Shown: positions 6,050-13,899 of the stretch, one piece after another
Layout: every line of letters starts with the position of its first letter
How positions within the stretch are numbered: the first letter of the stretch is position 1
Source of the DNA: an uncultured Oscillospiraceae bacterium
GTDB taxonomy: Bacteria > Bacillota > Clostridia > Oscillospirales > Ruminococcaceae
Reading direction: 5' to 3'
Length of the DNA stretch: 64,000 nucleotides
NCBI GenBank assembly: GCA_934539585.1
Contig: CAKTCT010000008.1
Coordinates: forward strand, 1 to 64,000
The notes under the pieces: generated by a model
Databases searched by the model: none
What the model saw: only the letters and a program-made list of their open reading frames with translations
What the model was told of the DNA's origin: nothing
Made by a program: the position numbers and the translations under genes

Positions 6050-7377
6050 GGCTGTTCCTCCTTGGTGTCGGGCTCCTCCTGGCGGAAGGGGGCGGGGATG
6101 TAGTGTTCCAGGCGGCGGATGTCCCGCAGCAGGTCCTGGAGGCCCGCTTTGTACTTGAAAACGCAGTCGTCCACCGAGGCCAGGCCCCGGACCACGTCCT
6201 CCGCCAGGGCTTTGCAGGAGGGCGCGCCGCAGGAGCCGCAGTCCAGGCCCTCCAGGGAGTCGGCGATCTCCTCCACCCGGGCCATTTTTTCCATGGCCGA
6301 GGCCATGTCGTCGTCCAGCTTCAGCACCGGGACGTATTCCAGAGGGGCGTCCCAGAGCATCTCCGGGGTCACGGCGTCGATGTGGTTCAGGCTGACGGGG
6401 AGGTGCTTCCGGATGCGGTAGAGCTTGGTCCGGGCCACGTAGGGGTTCTCCACGTTGAGGACCCCGCCCACACAGCCGCCGGAGCAGGCGTTGAGCTCGA
6501 TGAAATCCACGTCCCGGAACTTTTCATCCTCCAGGTCCTCCAGGACCCGGATGACGTTTTCAATGCCGTCGGCGGCCAGGTAGTTGTCGTGGATGAGGCC
6601 GGCGGACTCCCCGCCGGAGCTGCCCCAGGAAAGGCCGATCCGCCCGGCTTCGGAGACGGCCCGGGGCGGCTCTGCGGCGGTCTGCTTCATAAAGGGGAGG
6701 AGCAGCGGATAAATCTCGCTGACCGCCACGGCGGCGTCCACGGCGCTTTTTTCCGTGCCCAGGGGCATTTTCGCCGCCGTGACCTTGGCGGGACAGGGGG
6801 TGAGGAACACCGCGCCGATCCGCTCCGGGGGAAGGCCGGTCTCTCTGACCGCTTCCTCCTTGGCCAGGCGGGCCGCCACCTCCACCGGGGCGTTGAGGGG
6901 GAGGATGTGGTCGATGAGGCCAGGGAACCGCACCCGGATGAGCCGGGTCACGGCGGGGCAGGCCGAGCTGATCACCGGCTTTGGGATTGCGCCGCTTTTC
7001 ATGATGCGGCGGGTGGCCGCCGAGACCAGCTCCGCCGCCTTGGCCACCTCATAGACCTTGTGGAAGCCCATGGCCCGGAGGGCTCCCAGGAGGATGTCCG
7101 GCTCCTCCAGGTTGTTGAACTGGGCGGCAAAGGAGGGCGCGGGCAGGGCAATGACGTAGTCGAACCGCCGGAGCACGGCGGGGCTGTCGGAGGTGGCCCG
7201 TTTGGCGTGGTGGGGACAGACCCGGATGCACTCGCCGCAGTCGATGCAGCGCTCGGGGATGATCCGCGCCTTTTTGCTCCGGACCCGGATGGCCTCGGTG
7301 GGACAGCGCTTGATGCAGTTGATGCACCCCTTGCACTTTTCCCGGTCCAGGGTCACGGAATGGAAAAACTCCTGCAT
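6046..7377 (-). CDS. Sensory-type [FeFe]-hydrogenase homologue with ferredoxin and Fe-S domains
   Basis: The 443 residues hold two 4Fe-4S ferredoxin motifs (CKGCINCIKRCP at 15-26, CIDCGECIRVCP at about 44-55), an H-cluster domain, and a C-terminal CGSCGAPSC cluster-binding motif (380-388). The H-cluster motifs are altered. SSACPAV (137-143) replaces TSCCPxW, keeping the ligand cysteine 140 but with alanine 139 where catalytic enzymes have the proton-transfer cysteine. TPCPAK keeps C195, and ACSGGC keeps C298 and C302. So all four cluster ligands remain while the proton relay residue is lost. That pattern is known for putative sensory hydrogenases (HydS). It sits between an ATPase and a DRTGG gene, which supports sensing rather than bulk hydrogen turnover. 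Confidence 0.85.
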   Translation of the reverse strand: MQEFFHSVTLDREKCKGCINCIKRCPTEAIRVRSKKARIIPERCIDCGECIRVCPHHAKRATSDSPAVLRRFDYVIALPAPSFAAQFNNLEEPDILLGALRAMGFHKVYEVAKAAELVSAATRRIMKSGAIPKPVISSACPAVTRLIRVRFPGLIDHILPLNAPVEVAARLAKEEAVRETGLPPERIGAVFLTPCPAKVTAAKMPLGTEKSAVDAAVAVSEIYPLLLPFMKQTAAEPPRAVSEAGRIGLSWGSSGGESAGLIHDNYLAADGIENVIRVLEDLEDEKFRDVDFIELNACSGGCVGGVLNVENPYVARTKLYRIRKHLPVSLNHIDAVTPEMLWDAPLEYVPVLKLDDDMASAMEKMARVEEIADSLEGLDCGSCGAPSCKALAEDVVRGLASVDDCVFKYKAGLQDLLRDIRRLEHYIPAPFRQEEPDTKEEQP

Positions 7378-7405
7378 GGCAAAAACCTCCTGACGCGGCT
7401 GTGGG

Positions 7406-7831
7406 TCAGCCGCCGGTGTAAACGGTCATGTAGACGGTGGTCCCCACCCCTACGGTGGAGTCGATCCGCATTTCGTCGGAGTACTTTTTCATGTTGGGCA
7501 GGCCCATCCCCGCACCGAAGCCCAGGCTCCGGACCTCGTCGGGGGCCGTGGACCAGCCCTCCTGCATGGCCTGGTCGATGTCGGCGATGCCCTTGCCCTG
7601 GTCGGCCAGGATCATATCGATGCGGTCCGGGGCCACTTCCACGTCGATCCGGCCGCCGTTGGCGTGGATGACCATGTTGATCTCCCCCTCGTAAAGGGCG
7701 ATGGAGACCTTGCGGATGGCGTCGGGGGAGACCCCCAGCTTCCGCAGCTTCTTTTTGACGCTGGAGGACGCTTCGCCCGCCCGGGTGAAGTCGCTCCCGT
7801 CTACCTCATAGGTCCATTTCAGCGTTTGAAT
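7406..7831 (-). CDS. Anti-sigma-factor-like histidine-kinase-type ATPase
   Basis: A single GHKL ATPase domain of the RsbW/SpoIIAB class: N-box EGEINMVIHANGG, G1 DQGKGI, and G2 GFGAGMGLPNMKKYSDEM, with no histidine-phosphotransfer domain. Such proteins bind or phosphorylate partners rather than acting as classical sensor kinases. No ATG, GTG or TTG lies at a sensible place. The best Shine-Dalgarno (GGAGGG, 7839-7844 on the minus strand) is 7 nt ahead of an in-frame ATT at 7831, which I took as the start (141 residues). A TTG at 7882 or CTG at 7822 are alternatives. It overlaps the upstream DRTGG gene and precedes the sensory hydrogenase by 28 bp. Confidence 0.78.
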   Translation of the reverse strand: MQTLKWTYEVDGSDFTRAGEASSSVKKKLRKLGVSPDAIRKVSIALYEGEINMVIHANGGRIDVEVAPDRIDMILADQGKGIADIDQAMQEGWSTAPDEVRSLGFGAGMGLPNMKKYSDEMRIDSTVGVGTTVYMTVYTGG

Positions 7832-8177
7832 CGTTGCTCCCTCCCCGCAATCCGTTTTCCCAAAGGATGCCGCAGGCTTCAAACATCCGCAGCGGCGTGG
7901 ACAGCAGCACCATCCCCCGGCGTCTGGCCAGGGCGGTCATGTCCTCGTCGGGGGTCTTGCCCCGGACAAAGACGATGCAGACCATGTCCATCATGTCCGC
8001 CGTCCGGACCACCTGGATGTTCACCAGCCCGGTGAGGAGGACGGCCTGGTTCTTCACAAAGGCCAGCACGTCGCTCATCATATCCGAGCCGCAGGCGTCG
8101 TGGACGGGGGTGTCCAGATTCTCTTCTCCGCAAATAAGGTCGGCGTTCAGCGCCAGCATCACGTCCCGCACGGTCAT
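7806..8177 (-). CDS. DRTGG-domain protein, first gene of the sensory operon
   Basis: A 123-residue DRTGG-type protein starting MTVRDVMLALNADLICG, with core DVLAFVKNQAVLLTGLVNIQVVRTADMMDM. ATG 8177 is chosen because GGAGGG sits just ahead of it and because residues further upstream in the same frame are unlike the family. It is the first gene after the minus-strand promoter at 8300-8327, and its 3' end overlaps the ATPase gene. With the second DRTGG protein in the same operon the pair could form a heteromeric ligand sensor; the ligand is unknown. Confidence 0.77.
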   Translation of the reverse strand: MTVRDVMLALNADLICGEENLDTPVHDACGSDMMSDVLAFVKNQAVLLTGLVNIQVVRTADMMDMVCIVFVRGKTPDEDMTALARRRGMVLLSTPLRMFEACGILWENGLRGGSNDSNAEMDL

Positions 8178-8299
8178 GAAGGATCCCTCCCGGTCATTTT
8201 GATTTTCAGATGGGGCATATATCTTCCGAGACATAGGGGAGACCGCCCGGCGGCGGAGCCGGTCCGGCCGGGGGAGGCGGTCCTGCCCCATGTACTTCC

Positions 8300-8327
8300 A
8301 GTATAGCACATTTCGCCGTTCTGTCAA
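8300..8327 (-). promoter_or_regulatory. Promoter of the minus-strand sensory operon
   Basis: Minus strand TTGACA, 16-nt spacer, TATACT. Confidence 0.65.
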
Positions 8328-8461
8328 TTTCTTTTTGTTACCCTCTGCTATCTTTTGTGGAGAACGCATTGTTTTCCGGCGGTTTTTCCGTGAAAAAGCC
8401 TGACTGCGGTTTTTGTATAAGGTCTCCAAAAAAGAAAAAACAGATTATTCTACAAAAGATA

Positions 8462-8490
8462 TAGCAATTTTCGCTAAAACATGCTATAAT
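8462..8490 (+). promoter_or_regulatory. Promoter and candidate operator of the hnd operon
   Basis: The -10 is a perfect TATAAT (8485-8490). The -35 (TAGCAA, 8462-8467) is poor and lies inside an imperfect 15-bp palindrome, TAGCAATTTTCGCTA (8462-8476). A weak -35 covered by a palindrome suggests activator or repressor control. The regulator is unknown. Confidence 0.5.
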
Positions 8491-8648
8491 ATGAAGAAGT
8501 GCAGAGCGTCTGTGTCCCTGTCCGGAAGGGGCGCTTTGCCGGTCAGTCGCCGGTTTGTGCAAATCAAGTCCTTCTTTCAGCGTAAGGATCCCGCGGCGGC
8601 TTGCTTTATTCCCTGGTATGTTAAACATTTCACAAGGAGGTCCACGCT

Positions 8649-9143
8649 ATGTCTACCAAAAAAGCCGGTGTTACATTCAAAGGCACGCCGGAGCAGGAAG
8701 CCAAGCTCCTGGAGATCATCGCAGCCCACAAGGAACAGCCGGGCGCGCTGATGCCGGTGCTTCAGCAGGCCCAGGAGGTCTACGGCTATCTTCCCATCGA
8801 GGTGCAGACCATCATCGCCGAGGGTCTGGACGTTCCCCTGGAGGAGGTCTACGGCGTCGTTACGTTCTATTCCCAGTTCTCCCTGTACCCCAAGGGACAG
8901 TACAAAATCTCCGTATGTCTTGGCACCGCCTGTTATGTAAAGGGCTCCGGCGACGTGTACGATCGCCTGCAGCAGAAGCTCGGGATCAAGGGCGGTGAAT
9001 GTACTCCCGACGGCAAATTCTCCCTGGACGCCTGCCGCTGTGTCGGCGCCTGCGGTCTGGCTCCGGTCATGACCATCAACGACGAGGTCTACGGAAAGCT
9101 GCTCCCGGACGACGTGGACGACATCCTTGCCAAATACGAATAA
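8649..9143 (+). CDS. hndA: NAD(P)-linked hydrogenase subunit A (NuoE-like, thioredoxin-fold 2Fe-2S)
   Basis: A 164-residue NuoE-family subunit. After a helical N-terminal part (LMPVLQQAQEVYGYLP) comes the thioredoxin-fold 2Fe-2S domain with cysteines in CLGTACY (residues about 95-101) and DACRCVGACGLAP (about 133-145). In NADP-reducing and electron-bifurcating [FeFe]-hydrogenases this subunit passes electrons between the flavin subunit and the catalytic subunit in the cytoplasm. It is first in the plus-strand operon, with AAGGAGG before the ATG, and is followed 20 bp later by the ATPase gene. Length and motifs are normal for the family. Confidence 0.92.
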   Translation: MSTKKAGVTFKGTPEQEAKLLEIIAAHKEQPGALMPVLQQAQEVYGYLPIEVQTIIAEGLDVPLEEVYGVVTFYSQFSLYPKGQYKISVCLGTACYVKGSGDVYDRLQQKLGIKGGECTPDGKFSLDACRCVGACGLAPVMTINDEVYGKLLPDDVDDILAKYE

Positions 9144-9163
9144 GTTCCGAAGGGGCTGAGATC

Positions 9164-9721
9164 ATGCAGGAGCTGTCGCTGAACGTTCTGGACATCGCCC
9201 AGAACTCTATCCGCGCCGGGGCCGCCCTCATCGCCATCACGGCGGAGGAACGCCGGGCGGACGCCTTTCTGGAGATCACCGTCTCCGACAACGGCTGCGG
9301 CATGACCGAGGAGCAGGTGAAGCGGGTCATGGACCCCTTTTTCACCACCCGGACCACCCGGAAGGTGGGGCTGGGCGTGCCGTTTTTCAAAATGTCCGCA
9401 GAGGCCACCGGCGGGGACTTTTCCATCGTCTCCCGGCCCGGGGAGGGAACCACGGTTTCCGCCCGCTATCACACAGACCACATTGACATGCTCCCTTTGG
9501 GAGACATGAACGCCACCATCCTCTCCCTGATCACCATGAACCCTGATCTGGATTTCGTATACACCCGTTCCCTGGACGGGAACCCCTACGTCCTGGATAC
9601 CCGGGAGCTCAAAGAGGTCCTGGAGGACGTTCCCCTCAACGCCCCCGACGTGGTCCTCTATCTCAAAGAGGCCCTGGAGGAGGGCACTGCGGCGCTCTAT
9701 GGAACGCCGGACACCAACTGA
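9164..9721 (+). CDS. GHKL ATPase inserted in the hydrogenase operon
   Basis: 185 residues from ATG 9164. The start is chosen because MQELSLNVLDIAQNSIRAG carries the N-box right at the N-terminus, with GAAGGGG just upstream. G1 is DNGCGM and G2 is GLGVPFFKM. The rest resembles no phosphotransfer or receiver domain. It is related in type to the ATPase in the divergent operon, but distinct in sequence. The gene is a regular member of clostridial hnd-like clusters. Its function is unknown; regulation of hydrogenase expression or assembly is a reasonable inference. Confidence 0.82.
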   Translation: MQELSLNVLDIAQNSIRAGAALIAITAEERRADAFLEITVSDNGCGMTEEQVKRVMDPFFTTRTTRKVGLGVPFFKMSAEATGGDFSIVSRPGEGTTVSARYHTDHIDMLPLGDMNATILSLITMNPDLDFVYTRSLDGNPYVLDTRELKEVLEDVPLNAPDVVLYLKEALEEGTAALYGTPDTN

Positions 9722-9739
9722 AAGGAAGGAAGATTCTTT

Positions 9740-10114
9740 ATGAAGAGCCTGGAAGAGCTGAAAGCCATCCGCGACCGCGTCAGAAGCAGCGTCGATCTCC
9801 GGGAAAACAACTCCGATAAGATCCGTGTCATCGTGGGCATGGCCACCTGCGGCATCGCCGCCGGCGCCCGCCCCGTGCTGGCCGCCTTTACCGATGAGAT
9901 CGCCAAGCGCGGTCTTTCCAACGTGGCCGTCACCCAGACCGGCTGCATCGGCATCTGTCAGTATGAGCCTGTGGTGGAGGTCTTCGACACCGAGGGCAAC
10001 AAGACCACCTATGTGAAAATGACCCCCGAGAAGGCTGTGAAGGTCGTTACCGACCACCTGGTCAACGGCAACGTTGTCACCGAGTACACCATCGGCAGCA
10101 TCGATATGAAATAA
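9740..10114 (+). CDS. hndB: Hydrogenase subunit B (small thioredoxin-like 2Fe-2S protein)
   Basis: A 124-residue 2Fe-2S ferredoxin of thioredoxin fold. Its cysteines are in MATCGIAAGARPV (about residues 31-43) and TGCIGICQYEPVVEV (about 68-82). It matches the HndB subunit of the NADP-reducing hydrogenase of Desulfovibrio and clostridial homologues. It lies 18 bp after the ATPase gene and 12 bp before hndC, so it is in one operon. It is cytoplasmic and probably serves as an electron-transfer subunit. Confidence 0.9.
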   Translation: MKSLEELKAIRDRVRSSVDLRENNSDKIRVIVGMATCGIAAGARPVLAAFTDEIAKRGLSNVAVTQTGCIGICQYEPVVEVFDTEGNKTTYVKMTPEKAVKVVTDHLVNGNVVTEYTIGSIDMK

Positions 10115-10126
10115 GGAGGAAGCAGC

Positions 10127-11920
10127 ATGTATCGTTCTCACGTACTGGTTTGCGGGGGCACCGGATGTTCCTCCTCCAACAGCCAGCAGATCATCGAAGC
10201 CCTGGAGGCGGAGCTCAAGGCCAACGGCCTGGAAAATGAAGTGAAGGTCGTCAAGACCGGCTGCTTCGGCCTGTGCGCTCTGGGCCCCATTATGATCGTC
10301 TATCCCGAAGGCTGCTTCTATTCCGAAGTGAAGCCCGAAAACGTTCCCGAAATCGTCAGCGAGCACCTGCTCAAGGGCCGCATCGTCAAGCACCTGCTTT
10401 ACAAAGAGACCGTGAACGAGGACTCCGACAAGGTCAAGTCCCTGAACGAGACCCAGTTCTACGCCAAGCAGCACCGGGTGGCGCTGCGGAACTGCGGCGT
10501 TATCAACCCCGAAAACATCGACGAGTACATCGCCGTGGACGGCTACCAGGCTCTGGGCAAGGTCCTCACCGAAATGACTCCCCAGCAGGTCATCGACACC
10601 ATGCTGGCCTCCGGGCTCCGGGGCCGGGGCGGCGCAGGCTTCCCCACCGGCCGGAAATGGGCCTTTGCGGCCGCCAATAAGGCTGACCAGAAATATGTCT
10701 GCTGCAACGCCGACGAGGGCGACCCCGGCGCGTTCATGGACCGTTCCGTGCTGGAAGGCGACCCCCACGTGGTGCTGGAGGCTATGGCCATCGCCGGCTA
10801 CGCCATCGGCGCTTCTCAGGGCTACATCTACGTCCGGGCCGAGTACCCCATCGCCGTTCACCGTCTCCAGGTGGCCATCAAGCAGGCCCGGGAATACGGA
10901 CTGCTGGGCAAGGACATCTTCGGCACCGGCTTTGACTTCGATATCGACCTCCGTCTGGGCGCAGGCGCTTTCGTCTGCGGCGAGGAGACCGCTTTGATGA
11001 CCTCCATTGAGGGCCACCGCGGCGAGCCCCGTCCCCGTCCTCCCTTCCCGGCGGTCAAGGGCCTGTTCCAGAAACCCACCATCCTGAACAACGTGGAAAC
11101 CTACGCCAACGTTCCCCAGATCATCCTCAAGGGCGCGGAATGGTTCGCCTCCATGGGCACCGAGAAGTCCAAGGGCACCAAGGTCTTCGCTCTGGGCGGC
11201 AAGATCAAGAACACCGGCCTGGTGGAGGTCCCCATGGGCACCACTCTCCGGGAGATCATCGAGGAGATCGGCGGCGGCATCCCCAACGGCAAGAAGTTCA
11301 AGGCGGCCCAGACCGGCGGCCCCTCCGGCGGATGCATCCCTGCGGAGCACATGGACATCCCGATTGATTACGACAACCTCATCGCCATCGGTTCCATGAT
11401 GGGCTCCGGCGGACTCATCGTCATGGACGAGGACACCTGCATGGTGGACATCGCCAAGTTCTTCCTGGAATTCACCGTGGACGAGTCCTGCGGCAAATGT
11501 ACTCCCTGCCGCGTGGGCACCAAGCGTCTTTATGAGATGCTGGACAAGATCACCCGGGGCGAGGCCACTCTGGAGGACCTGGACAAGATGGAGCAGCTCT
11601 GCTACTACATCAAGGCCAACTCCCTGTGCGGCCTGGGCCAGACCGCTCCCAACCCCGTGCTCTCCACCCTCCGGTACTTCCGGGACGAGTACATTGCCCA
11701 CGTTGTGGACAAGAAGTGCCCCGCCGGCGTCTGCAAACACCTGATGCAGATCACCATCCTCACCGATAAGTGCAAAGGCTGCACCCTCTGCGCCCGCACC
11801 TGCCCCGTTGGCGCCATTGAAGGCTCCGTCAAGGTGCCCCATGTGGTCAACCAGGCCAAGTGCATCAAGTGCGGCGCCTGCATGGAGAAGTGCAAATTCG
11901 GCGCCATCATCAAGAAATAA
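10127..11920 (+). CDS. hndC: Hydrogenase subunit C (NuoF-like FMN/NAD-binding diaphorase)
   Basis: 597 residues. The N-terminal thioredoxin-like 2Fe-2S domain has CGGTGCSSSN and CFGLCALGP. The NuoF core follows with GRGGAGFPTGRKW (NAD/FMN site), CNADEGDPGAFMDR, EETALMTSIEG and the 4Fe-4S motif SCGKCTPCR. The C-terminus adds two ferredoxin clusters (CKGCTLCARTCP, CIKCGACMEKC). This is the flavin subunit that exchanges electrons with NAD(P)H and, in bifurcating homologues, with ferredoxin. The start has AAGGAGGAAGC upstream. The gene is intact and of normal family length. Confidence 0.94.
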   Translation: MYRSHVLVCGGTGCSSSNSQQIIEALEAELKANGLENEVKVVKTGCFGLCALGPIMIVYPEGCFYSEVKPENVPEIVSEHLLKGRIVKHLLYKETVNEDSDKVKSLNETQFYAKQHRVALRNCGVINPENIDEYIAVDGYQALGKVLTEMTPQQVIDTMLASGLRGRGGAGFPTGRKWAFAAANKADQKYVCCNADEGDPGAFMDRSVLEGDPHVVLEAMAIAGYAIGASQGYIYVRAEYPIAVHRLQVAIKQAREYGLLGKDIFGTGFDFDIDLRLGAGAFVCGEETALMTSIEGHRGEPRPRPPFPAVKGLFQKPTILNNVETYANVPQIILKGAEWFASMGTEKSKGTKVFALGGKIKNTGLVEVPMGTTLREIIEEIGGGIPNGKKFKAAQTGGPSGGCIPAEHMDIPIDYDNLIAIGSMMGSGGLIVMDEDTCMVDIAKFFLEFTVDESCGKCTPCRVGTKRLYEMLDKITRGEATLEDLDKMEQLCYYIKANSLCGLGQTAPNPVLSTLRYFRDEYIAHVVDKKCPAGVCKHLMQITILTDKCKGCTLCARTCPVGAIEGSVKVPHVVNQAKCIKCGACMEKCKFGAIIKK

Positions 11921-11938
11921 AGGAGTGTGGCTCAAGTC

Positions 11939-13687
11939 ATGGAAATGGTCAACATCAAAATCAACAACATGCCGGTGGCCGTCGCCCCGGGGACCACAAT
12001 CCTGGAGGCGGCCCATCAGGCGGGAATCCAGATCCCGACCCTGTGCTATCTGAAAGAAATCAACGAAATCGGCGCCTGCCGCATCTGCATGGTGGAGGTC
12101 AAGGGCGCACGTAGCCTGGTCACGGCCTGCGTTTACCCGGTTAACGAGGGGATGGAGGTCTTCACCAACACCCCCAAGGTCCTGGAATCCCGCCGGCAGA
12201 ACCTGGAGCTGCTGCTGTCCACCCACGAGCGGAAATGTCTTTCCTGCGTCAAGTCCGGCAAATGTGAGCTCCAGAAGCTCTGCCTGGATTACGGCGTCAC
12301 CGACGAGACCGCTTATGAGGGCGAGCGGATTCACTACGACATCGATGACTCCGCGCCCCACATGATCCGGGACAACAACAAGTGCGTGCTCTGCCGTCGC
12401 TGCGCCGCCGTCTGCCGGAAATGGCAGGATGTGGGCGTTATCGGGGCCAACGAGCGCGGCTTCCGCACCAACATCTCCTGCGCCTTCGAGACGCCTCTGG
12501 GCGAGACCTCCTGCGTCTCCTGCGGCCAGTGCATCGTGGCCTGCCCCACCGGCGCTCTCGCCGAAAAGGACCAGACCCAGGACGTGCTGAAGCTCCTGGC
12601 CGATCCTTCCAAGACCGTCATCGTCCAGACCGCTCCTGCCACCCGCGTGACCATCGGCGAAGCCTTCGGCATGCCCATCGGCACCAACGCGGAGGGCAAG
12701 ATGGTGGCGGCTCTGCGGCGGCTGGGCTTTGCCAAGGTCTTTGACACCAACTTCGCCGCCGACCTGACCATCATGGAAGAGGCCAGCGAGCTGGTGGAGC
12801 GGATTCAGAACGGCGGCGCGCTGCCTCTGATCACCTCCTGCTCTCCCGGATGGGTCAAGTACTGCGAGCACTACTTCCCCGAGTTCATCCCCAACCTGTC
12901 CAGCTGCAAGTCTCCCCAGCAGATGTTCGGCGCTGTGGCCAAGACCTGGTACGCCAAACAGCTGGGCATCGACCCCAAGGACATGGCTGTGGTTTCCATC
13001 ATGCCCTGCACCGCCAAGAAGTTCGAGGTGGGCCGTGAGGACCAGTCTGCCGCCGGCGTCCCGGATGTGGACGTGGCTCTGACCACCCGGGAGCTTGCCC
13101 GGATGATCCAGACCGCCGGCCTTGACTTTGTAAACCTGCCCGACGAGGACTACGACGCTCCTCTGGGCATCGACACCGGCGCGGGCCTGATCTTCGGCGC
13201 AACCGGCGGCGTTATGGAGGCTGCTCTCCGCACCGCGGCCGACTGGCTCACCGGCGGGAACGCCACCGGCGAAGCCCTGGACTTCAAAGAAGTCCGCGGC
13301 ACCGAGGGCATCAAGGAAGCCACCTACACCGTGGGCGGCCTGACCCTGAAGGTGGCCGTCTGCTCCGGCCTGGCTAACGCCAAGAAGGTCCTCCGGGCCG
13401 TCAAGGAAGGCAAAGCCGACTACCAGTTCATTGAGATCATGGCCTGCCCCGGCGGCTGTGTCAACGGCGGTGGCCAGCCCTTCCAGCCCGCTTCCGTCCG
13501 GAACTTCACCGACCTTCGGGCGCTCCGGGCCCAGGGCCTGTACCGGACCGACGCCAAGATGGAGCTGCGGAAATCTCACGAGAACCCCGGCATCAAGAAG
13601 CTGTATGAGGAGTTCCTCGGCAAGCCCGGCAGCCATGTGGCTCATGAGGTCCTGCACACCACCTATGTGAAGCGGCCCAAATATTGA
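11939..13687 (+). CDS. hndD: [FeFe]-hydrogenase catalytic subunit D
   Basis: About 582 residues. The N-terminal 2Fe-2S plant-ferredoxin-like domain has CYLKEINEIGACRIC and VTAC. The His-Cys cluster motif follows (HERKCLSCVKSGKCELQ), then two 4Fe-4S ferredoxin motifs (CVLCRRCAAVC, CVSCGQCIVACP). The H-cluster motifs are fully canonical: TSCSPGW, MPCTAKKFE and MACPGGCVNGGGQP. All ligand and proton-transfer residues of active hydrogenases are therefore present, unlike the sensory homologue at 6046-7377. I chose ATG 11939. A GTG at 11927 is too close to the AGGAG at 11921-11925, although the spacing to 11939 (13 nt) is long. The protein evolves or oxidises H2 in the cytoplasm. Confidence 0.95.
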   Translation: MEMVNIKINNMPVAVAPGTTILEAAHQAGIQIPTLCYLKEINEIGACRICMVEVKGARSLVTACVYPVNEGMEVFTNTPKVLESRRQNLELLLSTHERKCLSCVKSGKCELQKLCLDYGVTDETAYEGERIHYDIDDSAPHMIRDNNKCVLCRRCAAVCRKWQDVGVIGANERGFRTNISCAFETPLGETSCVSCGQCIVACPTGALAEKDQTQDVLKLLADPSKTVIVQTAPATRVTIGEAFGMPIGTNAEGKMVAALRRLGFAKVFDTNFAADLTIMEEASELVERIQNGGALPLITSCSPGWVKYCEHYFPEFIPNLSSCKSPQQMFGAVAKTWYAKQLGIDPKDMAVVSIMPCTAKKFEVGREDQSAAGVPDVDVALTTRELARMIQTAGLDFVNLPDEDYDAPLGIDTGAGLIFGATGGVMEAALRTAADWLTGGNATGEALDFKEVRGTEGIKEATYTVGGLTLKVAVCSGLANAKKVLRAVKEGKADYQFIEIMACPGGCVNGGGQPFQPASVRNFTDLRALRAQGLYRTDAKMELRKSHENPGIKKLYEEFLGKPGSHVAHEVLHTTYVKRPKY

Positions 13688-13707
13688 TTTGCGGTTTGCG
13701 TAGAATC

Positions 13708-13742
13708 CCCCGCCTGGGACGGTTGTTCCGGGCGGGGTTTTT
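13708..13742 (+). terminator. Intrinsic terminator of the hnd operon
   Basis: CCCCGCC (13708-13714) pairs with GGCGGGG (13731-13737), followed by TTTTT. Confidence 0.75.
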
Positions 13743-13761
13743 GTGTGGGGAAGGCCCAGGG

Positions 13762-13801
13762 AAAGTTTTCGGTCCAGTCTTTTTCAAAAGGCTGGACCGA
13801 A
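13762..13801. repeat. Intergenic hairpin repeat, copy A (partial)
   Basis: The element begins AAAGTTTTCGGTCCAG and forms a hairpin around TTTTTCAAAA (CGGTCCAG/CTGGACCG arms). The same lead-in and first hairpin occur at 23936 and, inverted, at 24557. Here only the first hairpin is recognisable. Confidence 0.6.
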
Positions 13802-13841
13802 ACGTGGGCTGCGCACGCTGCGGAACCCAACCCACGGGCTA

Positions 13842-13870
13842 TTGCCAATCCTAACCAAAAGGTGTATAAT
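13842..13870 (+). promoter_or_regulatory. Promoter of the PHP gene
   Basis: TTGCCA (13842-13847), 17-nt spacer, TATAAT (13865-13870). It lies 29 nt before the TTG start. Confidence 0.65.
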
Positions 13871-13899
13871 GAGGAATACCAAAAAGGAGCGTGAAAGTT

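Larger units (their letters stand above)
8178..8648. promoter_or_regulatory. Divergent control region between sensory operon and hnd operon
   Basis: This 471-bp region drives both operons. Leftward, a promoter at 8300-8327 leaves a leader of about 115 nt with a GC-rich hairpin (GACCGCC near 8279-8285 pairing with GGCGGTC near 8241-8250). Rightward, a promoter at 8462-8490 leaves a leader of about 150 nt before hndA, with AAGGAGG eight bases before its ATG. The interval 8330-8450 is AT-rich with no gene that I can support. Confidence 0.6.

Noticed and set aside
9089..13657. Very long open frame on the minus strand opposite hndA-hndD
   Set aside because: It mirrors codon bias of the strongly conserved hydrogenase genes on the plus strand, has no recognisable motif and no ribosome site. 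The same applies to the long minus-strand frames opposite the surface protein, the helicase and the ABC exporters.
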